Positions 1 through 8,851 of a stretch of 39,660 nt of DNA are shown in pieces (position 1 is the first letter of the stretch; each line of letters begins with the position of its first letter). The stretch covers positions 1 through 39,660 of the forward strand of contig JACVTC010000354.1 of the NCBI GenBank assembly GCA_016946835.1, given 5' to 3'. The translations under genes were made by a program, and so were the position numbers. Under the pieces are notes generated by a model. That model saw only the letters and a list, made by a program, of their open reading frames with translations, searched no databases and had not been told where the DNA came from. The stretch is from Neocallimastix lanati (nom. inval.) (lineage: Eukaryota > Neocallimastigomycota > Neocallimastigomycetes > Neocallimastigales > Neocallimastigaceae).

Positions 1-122
1 ATTACTATGTGACATAATTAATAAAATTATTCATAAAATTTTATAAAATAATAAACTTTAAATATTAATTTTTTAATAAAGAATAATAATTATTTTGAAT
101 AATAATTATAATTCTTTACACA
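1..122. repeat. possible right end of a further LTR (cut by the window edge)
   Basis: AT-rich DNA that ends in ATTCTTTACACA directly before CAAC. This resembles the right end of the neighbouring solo LTR (ATTCTTTATCA before CAAC). It may be the remnant of a fourth, outermost LTR in the stack. Its left end is outside the window, so this is inference only. Confidence 0.3.
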
Positions 123-126
123 CAAC
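123..126. repeat. target-site duplication copy CAAC (outermost)
   Basis: CAAC immediately precedes the TG of the solo LTR. The same four bases recur at 645-648, 3956-3959 and 12086-12089. Because each LTR ends in A, a 5-bp ACAAC repeat cannot be excluded. Confidence 0.6.
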
Positions 127-644
127 TGTTGAGGTTCATATTAGAAAAGGAGTGTGAACATTAAATAAATAGATAAATTAAATAACTACTAAATTACACT
201 AAAAGAATTTATTATTACACATTATAAATTTTATTTAAAGAATTATTATTAAAAATATTTATCATTTATAAATTATATAATTATTTTATTGTTAAAAATA
301 ACTTATTAATATTAATATTTATTATTATAACAATATGGGAAACCTTTCAATTATTATTCCTATTATCACTACTATTTTTACTATTTCTTTCCTCAGAAAG
401 GCCCCCTTCATAAAATAATATGGATAATACATATTTTATATTATTTAATTACATTATGAAAACCAATCATATAAATTAATTAATTACATAAATTTAATAT
501 TTAAAATAATAAAATATAACTAATATAAAAATTAATATAGAATATAAGAAAATTATTAATAGTAAAGAATATAATAATATATTTTTATATAATAAATTAT
601 TAAAAATTTAATTAAAAATATCATTATTATTCTATTCTTTATCA
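127..644. repeat. solo LTR of a Ty3/gypsy-like element
   Basis: A 518-bp block that starts TGTTGAGGTT and ends ATTCTTTATCA, flanked on both sides by CAAC. No gag, pol, PBS or PPT lies next to it, so it looks like a solo LTR left by LTR-LTR recombination. Its termini resemble those of element B (TGTTAAGGTT and ACATTCTTATCA), but the interior does not, so it is a related but distinct family. It contains a small imperfect inverted repeat around 338-408 (CCTTTC paired with GAAAGG). The LTR call rests on the termini and flanking repeats only. Confidence 0.6.
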
Positions 645-648
645 CAAC
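645..648. repeat. target-site duplication copy CAAC
   Basis: Four bases shared between the right end of the solo LTR and the left end of element A. They serve as the flanking repeat of both insertions. Confidence 0.65.
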
Positions 649-1166
649 TGATACGATATTTTTATTAAACATCAATATCAATATTTATTTTATTTTATTT
701 GGACGATAACAGTAGGGAATAATTGACAAAATAATATATTTTAATATTATATAGAATAATACACACAATAATAATATTCACACTTTAATATTTAGTTTAT
801 TTATTTTATTTATTTATTATCATTCATCAATAAAAATACATTATTTATTATTCATCAATATAAAATAATTATTAACTAGTTAAAATATAATTAAATCATT
901 CAATAAAATATAATTAATTACTAAAATCTCTCATATTATTAATGTAAACTAAATATAAAACTACACTAAACTATACTAATAAACATGTTTTTAGGTTAAA
1001 TTATTAATAAACTAAATTAATATTAATAAAAGAACCATTCCTTAAACTATTATTATTTACTAACTATATATATTATTACTAAATTATTATTAACCAATAA
1101 GATTTCATCAAATAATTTCTAACCTAAATTTCACTAAATTATGGTATTTATGGTGGTACCGTATCA
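649..1166 (-). repeat. element A 3' LTR
   Basis: 518 bp with termini TGATAC and GTATCA. It shares with the other LTR a block near TAGGGAAT/TGACAAAATAATATATT, a block CTAACCTAAATTTC, and the end GGTACCGTATCA (GGTATCGTATCA in the other copy). Confidence 0.7.
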
Positions 1167-1178
1167 AGATGCCCCCAC
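1167..1178 (-). other. polypurine tract of element A
   Basis: The minus strand reads AGTGGGGGCATCT directly before the TGATAC of the 3' LTR. Element B has the same GGGGCATCT core at the same place. A purine run next to the 3' LTR is the plus-strand primer site of LTR elements. Confidence 0.6.
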
Positions 1179-1240
1179 TGAAATTAGACTTCGTCCCTTG
1201 AAGTCACCAAAATTTAGTTACTTTCATAAATTTTTTTTTA

Positions 1241-1307
<67 letters not shown>

Positions 1308-1323
1308 AATTTTTTTTATAATA

Positions 1324-1369
<46 letters not shown>

Positions 1370-1526
1370 TTTTTTTTTAATATAAAATTTATGTAAATAT
1401 ATAATAAATTTTTATAATAATAAAATTTTAAACTATATATAATAAAAATAAATATATTTCAAAATTTTAAATTTTAATTTTAAAATTTGAGATTTCGAAA
1501 TTTCAAATTATTTAATTAATTATTAT
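1179..1526. repeat. homopolymer-rich 3' untranslated part of element A
   Basis: Two T runs (about 1243-1303 and 1330-1367) and AT-rich spacer between the gag stop and the polypurine tract. No coding sequence is seen. This is where pol would be in an autonomous element, and it is absent. Confidence 0.6.
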
Positions 1527-3074
1527 TTATTTTTTTTTTTTTGTATTATTTTCCATTCCAAAAACCTTTTTCTTTAAATCTTCCGCGTTACATATAAAAT
1601 TATTATTATTGTTATTAACATTATTATTATTATTGTTATTAAATACTAAATTATTATATCCCTTTTCAAAATTTATATTTCTATCCTCATTTTTATTTTC
1701 ATTAGAAGCGTAAGTCACATTTTTCTCAACTCCAGGTTTATTAATATTATAACTGAAATTACTAATTCGGTTTTCTGAATTCTTTTCACAATTAATTATA
1801 TTATTTTTGTTACAATTATTATTATTATTATTGTTATTATTGTAATTATTAGTTCCATAATAAACAAAGTTATTGTTTCTATTATTACTTCTATAAGAAT
1901 TATAACTGTTATTTCTCTCATTATGATTATTATTATAATTATTTTCATCTCTACAATTATTATTATTACTATCACTGTTATTATTAGTATTTATTCCATA
2001 ATTATAATTATTATTATTACCAAGATTATTATACCAATTTCTATTTTTGATATTATTATTTTTAGTCCAATAAAAGTTTTTATTGTTGTCATAATTATTA
2101 AATTCATACCTTTGAATGTTTAACTTATTATTTTGATAATTATTATTATTATTACTCATATAATTATTTAAATTATTCTGTTTATTTATATTAATATCGT
2201 TTTGTTTATTATTCCAATTACCAACATTACCCGAATAGTTTCCATTATTATTATAATAATAATAATTATTACTATTTTTACCAAATAATTTATTATAATT
2301 ATTTTTATTATATAAAAATATTTTTTTCTTATTAAAATTTTCCCTATAATTACTTCTTTTATTCTTTTCTATTATTCCTTTTTCTTCCATTATTGATAAT
2401 TCTTTAAATGAATATTTACAATTGAATGCTTTGTGTCCTAATTCATAACATTTAAAACACATTATTTTATTATTTGCCTTATTAATATTATTATTATGAT
2501 TATTTATATAATTATTTTTATAATTTTGTTTATAATTATTAAAATCTATTTTGAAATTTAATTTCTTTTCAATTCTATTGGCCTTTTCTGCGATTTTAAT
2601 TGCTTCTTCAATATTTTCACATTCTTGTTCTAGTACCTTTAAACATGGATATATTCTTGGCTTAATTGAGTTTATATAATCTTCAACTGTAATTAATTTT
2701 CTCATTTCTTCATCAATATTTTTATATTTTCTAATATAATTAATATTAAATATAGGAATTGATTCATTTGTTTTAATTTTCAATTCTTTTAATTCCCAGA
2801 TTTTATCGTTTTGAGTAATTCCCAAATATTTTTCAATTTCTTCTTTAATAATTTGAATTGATGGATAAGTTTTATTCTTGTAATTTTCTTCTATACTTTT
2901 TAAAACTTCTTTAGGACCATAATCCACACATTCTTGCATAAATATAAGTCTCCGTTTAGGATTCTGGATATCCCATAGGTCCATAACTTCTTCGAAATCA
3001 TGTATCCATAAGTCAACATCTTTACCATAGTTTTTCAATAATGGTAAACTTCTTAACAACTTATAGATATCCAT
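1527..3074 (-). CDS. gag: Gag-like protein with CCHC zinc knuckle and long Asn-rich tail (element A)
   Basis: A 515-aa protein that would form the nucleocapsid of a retrotransposon particle. Residues 1 to about 170 are a helical Gag-like domain. The stretch around EDYINSIKPR and EEAIKIAEKANRIEKKL parallels LDYIDSI and MEKAFKIAEKVDRL in the Gag of element B. One zinc knuckle, CFKCYELGHKAFNC (CX2CX4HX4C), sits near residue 206. Most of the remaining C-terminal half is asparagine-rich low-complexity sequence with scattered Tyr, Lys and Arg. No pol follows. The ATG is near the PBS/LTR end, as expected for gag. The family assignment rests on the zinc knuckle and Gag resemblance plus position between LTRs. 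The Asn-rich tail may be RNA-binding or prion-like, which is inference. Confidence 0.8.
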   Translation of the reverse strand: MDIYKLLRSLPLLKNYGKDVDLWIHDFEEVMDLWDIQNPKRRLIFMQECVDYGPKEVLKSIEENYKNKTYPSIQIIKEEIEKYLGITQNDKIWELKELKIKTNESIPIFNINYIRKYKNIDEEMRKLITVEDYINSIKPRIYPCLKVLEQECENIEEAIKIAEKANRIEKKLNFKIDFNNYKQNYKNNYINNHNNNINKANNKIMCFKCYELGHKAFNCKYSFKELSIMEEKGIIEKNKRSNYRENFNKKKIFLYNKNNYNKLFGKNSNNYYYYNNNGNYSGNVGNWNNKQNDININKQNNLNNYMSNNNNNYQNNKLNIQRYEFNNYDNNKNFYWTKNNNIKNRNWYNNLGNNNNYNYGINTNNNSDSNNNNCRDENNYNNNHNERNNSYNSYRSNNRNNNFVYYGTNNYNNNNNNNNNCNKNNIINCEKNSENRISNFSYNINKPGVEKNVTYASNENKNEDRNINFEKGYNNLVFNNNNNNNVNNNNNNFICNAEDLKKKVFGMENNTKKKK

Positions 3075-3273
3075 TTTAATTAATTATTTATTTATTATAA
3101 TATATATTTTTTGTTTACTATTATTAATTATACAATATTTTTATTTTACTTTTATATTATTATTTTTTTTTTTTTTTATATATATATATATATATATTAA
3201 ACCAATTTTATTATTTATTATTATGCATTATTTTTGTTCTATAAATATTATTTTCATATTATCTTGTTACTGT

Positions 3274-3293
3274 CACGCCCGGATTCTCCACCA
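3274..3293 (-). other. primer-binding site of element A
   Basis: The minus strand reads TGGTGGAGAATCCGGGCGTG, four bases inside the 5' LTR. It starts with TGG, the complement of a tRNA CCA end. The first nine bases, TGGTGGAGA, are shared with the PBS of element B. The priming tRNA is not identified. Confidence 0.55.
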
Positions 3294-3297
3294 TTTT

Positions 3298-3955
3298 TGA
3301 TACAGAACATTTAAAATATTCCATATCTAGTTATTTATTTATTTGGTCGTTTCTCTAGGGAATTATGACACAATAATATATTCTAATAAATATAAGAAAA
3401 TAATTTATAATAATAATGTTTTATAATAATATTTTGTTCTTTATTTATTTTTATAATTTTATTTTTACATACATAATAATTTATTATTACATTCTCTTAA
3501 TTTTATATAATTGTTAAAATAATTAATTAATATTATATTTTTATTAAACATATCTCTTTAACTATTAATTTCCTAATAACTTTATTTAAAAATACAATTT
3601 CATTATTAAATATATTTAACTATTAATATTTAAAATATATTTCCTGAATAAAATATAATTATCAATATTTATAATATAATTCCTAAAACTATATAATTCT
3701 CAAAATAATATTTAAAATATAAAATATAACTTATTAATAATAATGATGAATTAATTTATTATCATAATAATAGAATCATTATTAATATAATTTATCTATT
3801 TTAATTATGATAAAAGAATTAACCATGCTTTTAAAAATAATTATTTGAATTAACTATATATAAATTATTTTAATTATTATAACCAATAATATTTATACAA
3901 TATTTCTAACCTAAATTTCTTACCTAAATCTTATTTTTATAGTGGTATCGTATCA
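3298..3955 (-). repeat. element A 5' LTR
   Basis: 658 bp with termini TGATAC and GTATCA, immediately followed by the CAAC shared with element B. It is strongly diverged from the 3' LTR of the same element. Confidence 0.7.
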
Positions 3956-3959
3956 CAAC
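3956..3959. repeat. target-site duplication copy CAAC between elements A and B
   Basis: These are the only four bases between element A (ends GTATCA) and element B (starts TGTTAAGG). They match 12086-12089 on the other side of B. Confidence 0.75.
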
Positions 3960-4282
3960 TGTTAAGGTTTTAGAGAATTAAATAAAAATAAAGTAAAGAA
4001 ACACAAATTTTATTTTTTTTTTTATTTATTATTTTTATTTATAAATTTATTTTATTAATTTTACTTGATTTTATTTGATGATATTTAAAAATTAGTAGCA
4101 AAATTTACAACTATTTATACTTTTTTTTTCAAGGCATAAAAGTTGTTCTTGCCACTAAATTACATTTTATTATTATTTTTCTTTTTATATATAAAAACTA
4201 TTAAATTTAAATTGATTTTTATAATCAATTATATAAAATTTAATTATAACAATATAAATAAAATACATTTATAATATTAATA

Positions 4283-4335
<53 letters not shown>

Positions 4336-4822
4336 CTATCTAAAATATTACTAATAAGAATTTATTTAATTGGCTAAAATTTTTATTACAATCTGTTAAA
4401 ATATTCAAATAAAAATAAAAATACTATTCTAATATAAAGGTTTTTAATAAAATAAAATATTTTTCAATATAAAATAAAACATTTCGATATAAAATTTTAT
4501 AATAAAAGTTAAAATATAATATATAAATTTTTAATTATCAATATATAAAAATATTATTAATACAAATTTTCATTATTAATATAAAAATAAAAAAATAAGA
4601 TTTATTATTAATATTGTTAATATAAGTTTTAAATATATAAAAATATTACTATTAATATAAGATTTAATATAAAAATTATAAAGTTTAATATAATTTTTGA
4701 TCTAATTTTTAATCTTTGAATTTAAAAATTTATTAAAGTACAAAAATAATAATGTACACATAATGTATTAGAAATAAATCGTAGATTTAATTAAGAATGC
4801 ATTATTTAGTACATTCTTATCA
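3960..4822 (-). repeat. element B 3' LTR
   Basis: 863 bp, TGTTAAGG...CTTATCA. It contains a 44-T run at 4287-4330. By eye it is identical to 11223-12085. Confidence 0.95.
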
Positions 4823-4834
4823 AGATGCCCCGAC
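4823..4834 (-). other. polypurine tract of element B
   Basis: The minus strand reads TCGGGGCATCT directly before the 3' LTR (TGATAAG). The GGGGCATCT core is also found in element A. Confidence 0.6.
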
Positions 4835-4840
4835 GAAGAC

Positions 4841-7800
4841 TCAAGCTTCTCTGTAAGCGGAGTTAAACTTTACTAAATTTTTAAAATGAACATTCCTATC
4901 GAGTTGTTTCCCAGTTTTCTGATCGATTAAGGTTGCCGTGTTGAATTGAATTTTTAAAATTTTAAATGGTCCATTGTAATATGGTTCTAGCTTAGTGCGG
5001 CTAAAGTTTCTAACAAGAACAAGATCACCAGCCTTTAATTCTTTTCCTTTTTTCATACTTATTTGTTCTTCTCGTCTTGTTGCCCAATACTTGTTAGCAT
5101 TCTTCACATTTTCGCATGCTTCTCTAGTCCATTGATAATGACGAACAAATTTTTCCATTAAAATTTCATCATATGATTTACCTGCATTTTCAATTGTTCT
5201 TATGGCTATATCATAAGGCTGTTGGTCTTCTCTTCCATATACTAATTCAAAACTAGAATGTCCAGTAGCTGTATTTTTGGTAGTTCGAAGTGCCCATAAA
5301 GCAGAAGGTAAAACTTCATCCCAATCTTGATTTTTCCTTCCTAATAAACGAAGTAATTTTCCAATTTCTTTATTTCGATTTTCAGTAAGGCCATTTGATT
5401 CAGGGTGGTAAGTAGCTACAAATTTAACATATACATCATAAAGATCAAGAAAGATTTTAGTCATATCAGAAGTGAATTGGACTCCATTATCAGTAGTAAT
5501 AACTTGAGGGACACCATGTCTTGCAAAAACGTTTATTAAAAATTTAATTATATCAGAGGAAGTTATGTTTTCAGTGGGTTCGGCTTCAACCCATTTGGTA
5601 AAGTAATCAACAGTTACTATAATATATTGATTATTATTTCTTGTTTTTGGTAACGGTCCTATAATATCTAATCCTAAATGCACAAAGGGACCCTCCACTT
5701 TAGTTGGATGGTTTTCGGTTGGTTCTGGATATGGTTGAGGACGATTTAACTGGCATTTTTCACAATTACTAACAATTCTTTTGATATCTTTAATCATATG
5801 ATTCCAATAAAAGTTTTTCTTAAGTCTTTGATATGTTTTGTAATATCCTTCGTGGCCAATATTATGAGCTTCTAAAATTAATTTAAACCTTTCATTTTCG
5901 TCCGTTATTAATTTTCTATAATTTCCATTGTCGATAAAGTAATCTTCACCATCAATAACAGTAAACTTTTCATTAATAAATTCCTTTATAACTTTAGATA
6001 ATAATTCTTCATTATTTCCATTAGTAATTTTTGTTAATAATATCTTTCTCTCTTCCTTACTTTTCATTCTTGAAAGAGCATCAGCTAACACATTCTTTTT
6101 GCCTGATTCATATTTTATATTAATTCCGAGCATACTAGCGGTTAGACACCATCTTGTTTGCCTTGCATTCAAAGGTTCTTTATTCTTAAATAAACCAACT
6201 AATGGTTTATGATCTGTGTAAATAGTTGTAGGTAATGGATTTCCTTCAATATAAGATTTAAATTTAGTCATACAGTAAAACAAAGCGGTTCCTTCTAAAT
6301 CGGTAATACCATAATTCTTTTCAGCTTTCTTTAAACTTCTACTTATAAAGTGTATTGGATGCTCCTTACCGGTTTCTTCTTCTTTTTGTAAAAGAACTCC
6401 ACCAATTCCATTATACGAAGCATCAGTTCTAATGATAAAAGGTTTGTCAAATGACGGAAATTTTAGAATAGGTGCATTGATTAATTTTTCTTTTAGGAGT
6501 TCAAAGCTTTCTTGTTGTTCTTTATTCCATTCATATTTGGTATTCTTTTTCAATAATTTACATAAAGGTGAGGTAATTTGAGCATATTTAGGAATAAAAT
6601 CACGATAATATCCCACTGCTCCTAAAAATGATCTTAATTCATGAAGTGATGAAGGGGCTTCCCACTTCTTAATAGCTGTTATCTTACTTTCCATGGGACT
6701 TAATCCTTTAGTAGTAAGTTTGTGACCTAATACATCAACTTCAGTTTGAAGAAAATGGCACTTTTCAATATTAATTTTTAACTTGTTTTCTTTAAATACT
6801 TCTAATACTTGTTTAATATGAATTAAATGTTCTTCGATACTTTTTGAATAGATCAAAACATCATCAATAAATACATAAACAAATTCACCAATAAAAGGGA
6901 ATAAAATTTTATTCATTTCTCTTTGGAAGGTTGAGGGAGCTCCAGTAAGTCCAAAAGGCATAACCTTAAATTGATAATTTCCAAACTTAGTAGTGAAAGT
7001 GGTTACTTCAACGCTTTCTTCATCCATTAAGATTTGGTGAAAACCAGAAAATAAATCAAGAGTTGTAAATATTTTAGCTCCTCCGAGACTATCAAAAATT
7101 TCATCTATATATGGAACTGAATAAGAATCTTTTTCTGTCATATCATTGACTTTTCGGTAGTCAATGCACAAGCGCCACTTTCCATTGTGTTTTAGAATGA
7201 GTACTACTGGAGATGACCATTCTGAACAGGATGGTTCTATCAATCCTTTCTTAATAAGTTTTGTAAGTTCTTCTTTTAAGATATCTGATTTTAATTTAGT
7301 TAACCTATAACTTCTTAATTTTACTGGCTTTGAATTTGCTTTTAAACGGATCTTATGTGGTGAAAGTTTAGAAGGAGTTAGTTCTTCTGTTGAAGTGGCA
7401 ACTATGTCAATCATTTCTTTGAGAATTTTAATAATTTGTTCTTTATAATCTTTATTTAAGGTACTTAAAAATTCATCACTCTCAATAAATTCCATTGGAG
7501 TTAATTCCTTTATAATTTCCTTTTCATTATTCGTTTCTTCAACTTTTCTAATAGTGCAGATTATACTTTCTTCATCATAATATTGATTATTTATTTTAGC
7601 TATTTCTTCATATTCACTTTCTGACAAAAGTTTACATAGACTGTTTAAGGTTGGATGAATAAATAAACAATGATCGATTTGAGTTTTAAAGTTTATTAAC
7701 ATATCATAAAATGAGTCTTCTTTCTCAATAATTCTAAAGTCCGCATTAAATTCATAATTATTAATTTTTACTGGTAATCGAACAATAATTCCTTCCGAGT

Positions 7801-8845
7801 ATTCTTCATCTTGTGTTGCTAGTTGGATTCTTCCACGACTTTTTCCAACTGTTTCATATTCACCAGGTAATTTATCAAAATACTGCTTAGTAACGATGCT
7901 TAGGTTACTACAAGAATCAATTAAAAGTTTTCCTAGTACTCCGTCAACACTTGCATCAATCATTGCTAAGTCTTCTTCGGCTACTTCATTACTTTTACTT
8001 ATGTAACTATGATCATAGTTATTTACTAATAAAGTTCGTGCTATTATATTGTCTACAGTTCCAATTATTTTTGATTTTTCTAACTTTAAACCTTGAGTTA
8101 ATTGTGAACGAATTTTCGGACATGCATTCAAGAGTTGACCTATCGTAATACTGGATTTAAGATTATTTAAATCATCCATAATATTGTAAGGTTCTTTATT
8201 ATTCATCATTTTGATATTCCTTTTTACTAACTGAGTATTTCCATTATTAGTTTCTTTAGTTTTTGTTGAAATTAATTTTTCCAAAGTATTAGTTTTATTT
8301 TGTTGATTATCTTTATTCATTTCTAGATCTTCTATTTCATTATCGATTACAAGTATATCTTCAGATTCAACTTTTTCCTTTCCTTTTGATGAATAATTGT
8401 TGTTTTCTTCTTTACTTTCTCTTACTCTTGTCATATTTCTTAATTCCTTTTCTTTTTGTTTTTCTTTATTAATATTTGGTTGAGTTAAAATTGAAGGAAG
8501 TATTTGATTTTTATAAACTTTATTTGGTTTATTATGTAGCTCATTTTCTTTCTTCTTTCTTAAAGCAGGAGTTGCGAAAGGACGTGGATTATCTTTTAAA
8601 CTTTTATGTACTTTCTTGGAATTATTTTCTTCTTTTTCGCTGTTATTATCATTCATTTTTCTTTTTATAGCATTTATAATGATATCATCCTCACTTTCAG
8701 TTGTGTCACTAAAATCAGATTCTTCAGATTCTTCATTAAAGGAATTATTATCAATTGGAGTATTCTTAGTAAAAGTATTATTTTGTAAATTATTTAATGA
8801 AGCTATTGTTTTGTCATTGGGAGTGCTTCTTCTCCCATTTAGAAG
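4841..8845 (-). CDS. pol: Pol polyprotein of element B (protease, RT, RNase H, integrase), read by -1 frameshift from gag
   Basis: The first ATG is at 8656 (1271 aa). The frame is open for 63 more codons up to the slippery site at 8845, so translation probably enters from gag, giving a Gag-Pol of about 1636 aa. Positions below count from the ATG. The protease has LLIDSCSNL at 244-252, with Asp247-Ser-Cys where DTG or DSG is usual. The reverse transcriptase has FIDD at 596-599. RNase H has TDAS with Asp745. The integrase has an HHCC zinc finger ending at Cys965-EKC, then D997, D1056 and E1092, a perfect D-D-35-E spacing. A GPF motif lies near the C-terminus (YYNGPFKILKI), with no chromodomain after it. 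All catalytic residues I could check are present and there is no internal stop. The N-terminal 150 or so residues are charged, Lys/Glu/Asn-rich linker. Confidence 0.95.
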   Translation of the reverse strand, partial: LLNGRRSTPNDKTIASLNNLQNNTFTKNTPIDNNSFNEESEESDFSDTTESEDDIIINAIKRKMNDNNSEKEENNSKKVHKSLKDNPRPFATPALRKKKENELHNKPNKVYKNQILPSILTQPNINKEKQKEKELRNMTRVRESKEENNNYSSKGKEKVESEDILVIDNEIEDLEMNKDNQQNKTNTLEKLISTKTKETNNGNTQLVKRNIKMMNNKEPYNIMDDLNNLKSSITIGQLLNACPKIRSQLTQGLKLEKSKIIGTVDNIIARTLLVNNYDHSYISKSNEVAEEDLAMIDASVDGVLGKLLIDSCSNLSIVTKQYFDKLPGEYETVGKSRGRIQLATQDEEYSEGIIVRLPVKINNYEFNADFRIIEKEDSFYDMLINFKTQIDHCLFIHPTLNSLCKLLSESEYEEIAKINNQYYDEESIICTIRKVEETNNEKEIIKELTPMEFIESDEFLSTLNKDYKEQIIKILKEMIDIVATSTEELTPSKLSPHKIRLKANSKPVKLRSYRLTKLKSDILKEELTKLIKKGLIEPSCSEWSSPVVLILKHNGKWRLCIDYRKVNDMTEKDSYSVPYIDEIFDSLGGAKIFTTLDLFSGFHQILMDEESVEVTTFTTKFGNYQFKVMPFGLTGAPSTFQREMNKILFPFIGEFVYVFIDDVLIYSKSIEEHLIHIKQVLEVFKENKLKINIEKCHFLQTEVDVLGHKLTTKGLSPMESKITAIKKWEAPSSLHELRSFLGAVGYYRDFIPKYAQITSPLCKLLKKNTKYEWNKEQQESFELLKEKLINAPILKFPSFDKPFIIRTDASYNGIGGVLLQKEEETGKEHPIHFISRSLKKAEKNYGITDLEGTALFYCMTKFKSYIEGNPLPTTIYTDHKPLVGLFKNKEPLNARQTRWCLTASMLGINIKYESGKKNVLADALSRMKSKEERKILLTKITNGNNEELLSKVIKEFINEKFTVIDGEDYFIDNGNYRKLITDENERFKLILEAHNIGHEGYYKTYQRLKKNFYWNHMIKDIKRIVSNCEKCQLNRPQPYPEPTENHPTKVEGPFVHLGLDIIGPLPKTRNNNQYIIVTVDYFTKWVEAEPTENITSSDIIKFLINVFARHGVPQVITTDNGVQFTSDMTKIFLDLYDVYVKFVATYHPESNGLTENRNKEIGKLLRLLGRKNQDWDEVLPSALWALRTTKNTATGHSSFELVYGREDQQPYDIAIRTIENAGKSYDEILMEKFVRHYQWTREACENVKNANKYWATRREEQISMKKGKELKAGDLVLVRNFSRTKLEPYYNGPFKILKIQFNTATLIDQKTGKQLDRNVHFKNLVKFNSAYREA

Positions 8846-8851
8846 TTTAAA
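8818..8851 (-). promoter_or_regulatory. -1 programmed ribosomal frameshift site at the gag-pol junction
   Basis: On the minus strand the gag frame reads TCT TTA AAC TTC TAA. The heptamer T TTA AAC (8851-8845) fits the X XXY YYZ rule in gag phase, and a -1 slip enters exactly the pol frame. Seven bases later comes a hairpin with stem TGGGAG/CTCCCA (8837-8832 with 8823-8818) and an 8-base loop. Heptamer, 7-nt spacer, GC-rich stem and nearby zero-frame stop are all in textbook arrangement. Function is inferred. Confidence 0.85.

Larger units (their letters stand above)
649..3955 (-). mobile_element. element A: gag-only, non-autonomous LTR retrotransposon
   Basis: A 3.3-kb element read on the minus strand: 5' LTR 3298-3955, PBS 3274-3293, one gag-like ORF, a polypurine stretch at 1167-1178 and 3' LTR 649-1166. 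It is flanked by CAAC on both sides. No protease, reverse transcriptase, RNase H or integrase is encoded, so it would need enzymes in trans. The two LTRs share termini (TGATAC...GTATCA) and several internal blocks but differ a lot in sequence and length (518 versus 658 bp). The element is therefore either old or a recombinant of two related copies. The gag ORF is nevertheless intact. Confidence 0.75.

Noticed and set aside
1923-2123. Plus-strand ORF opposite the gag of element A
   Set aside because: It is the translated reverse complement of AAT/AAC repeats (Ile runs), a shadow of the gag gene.
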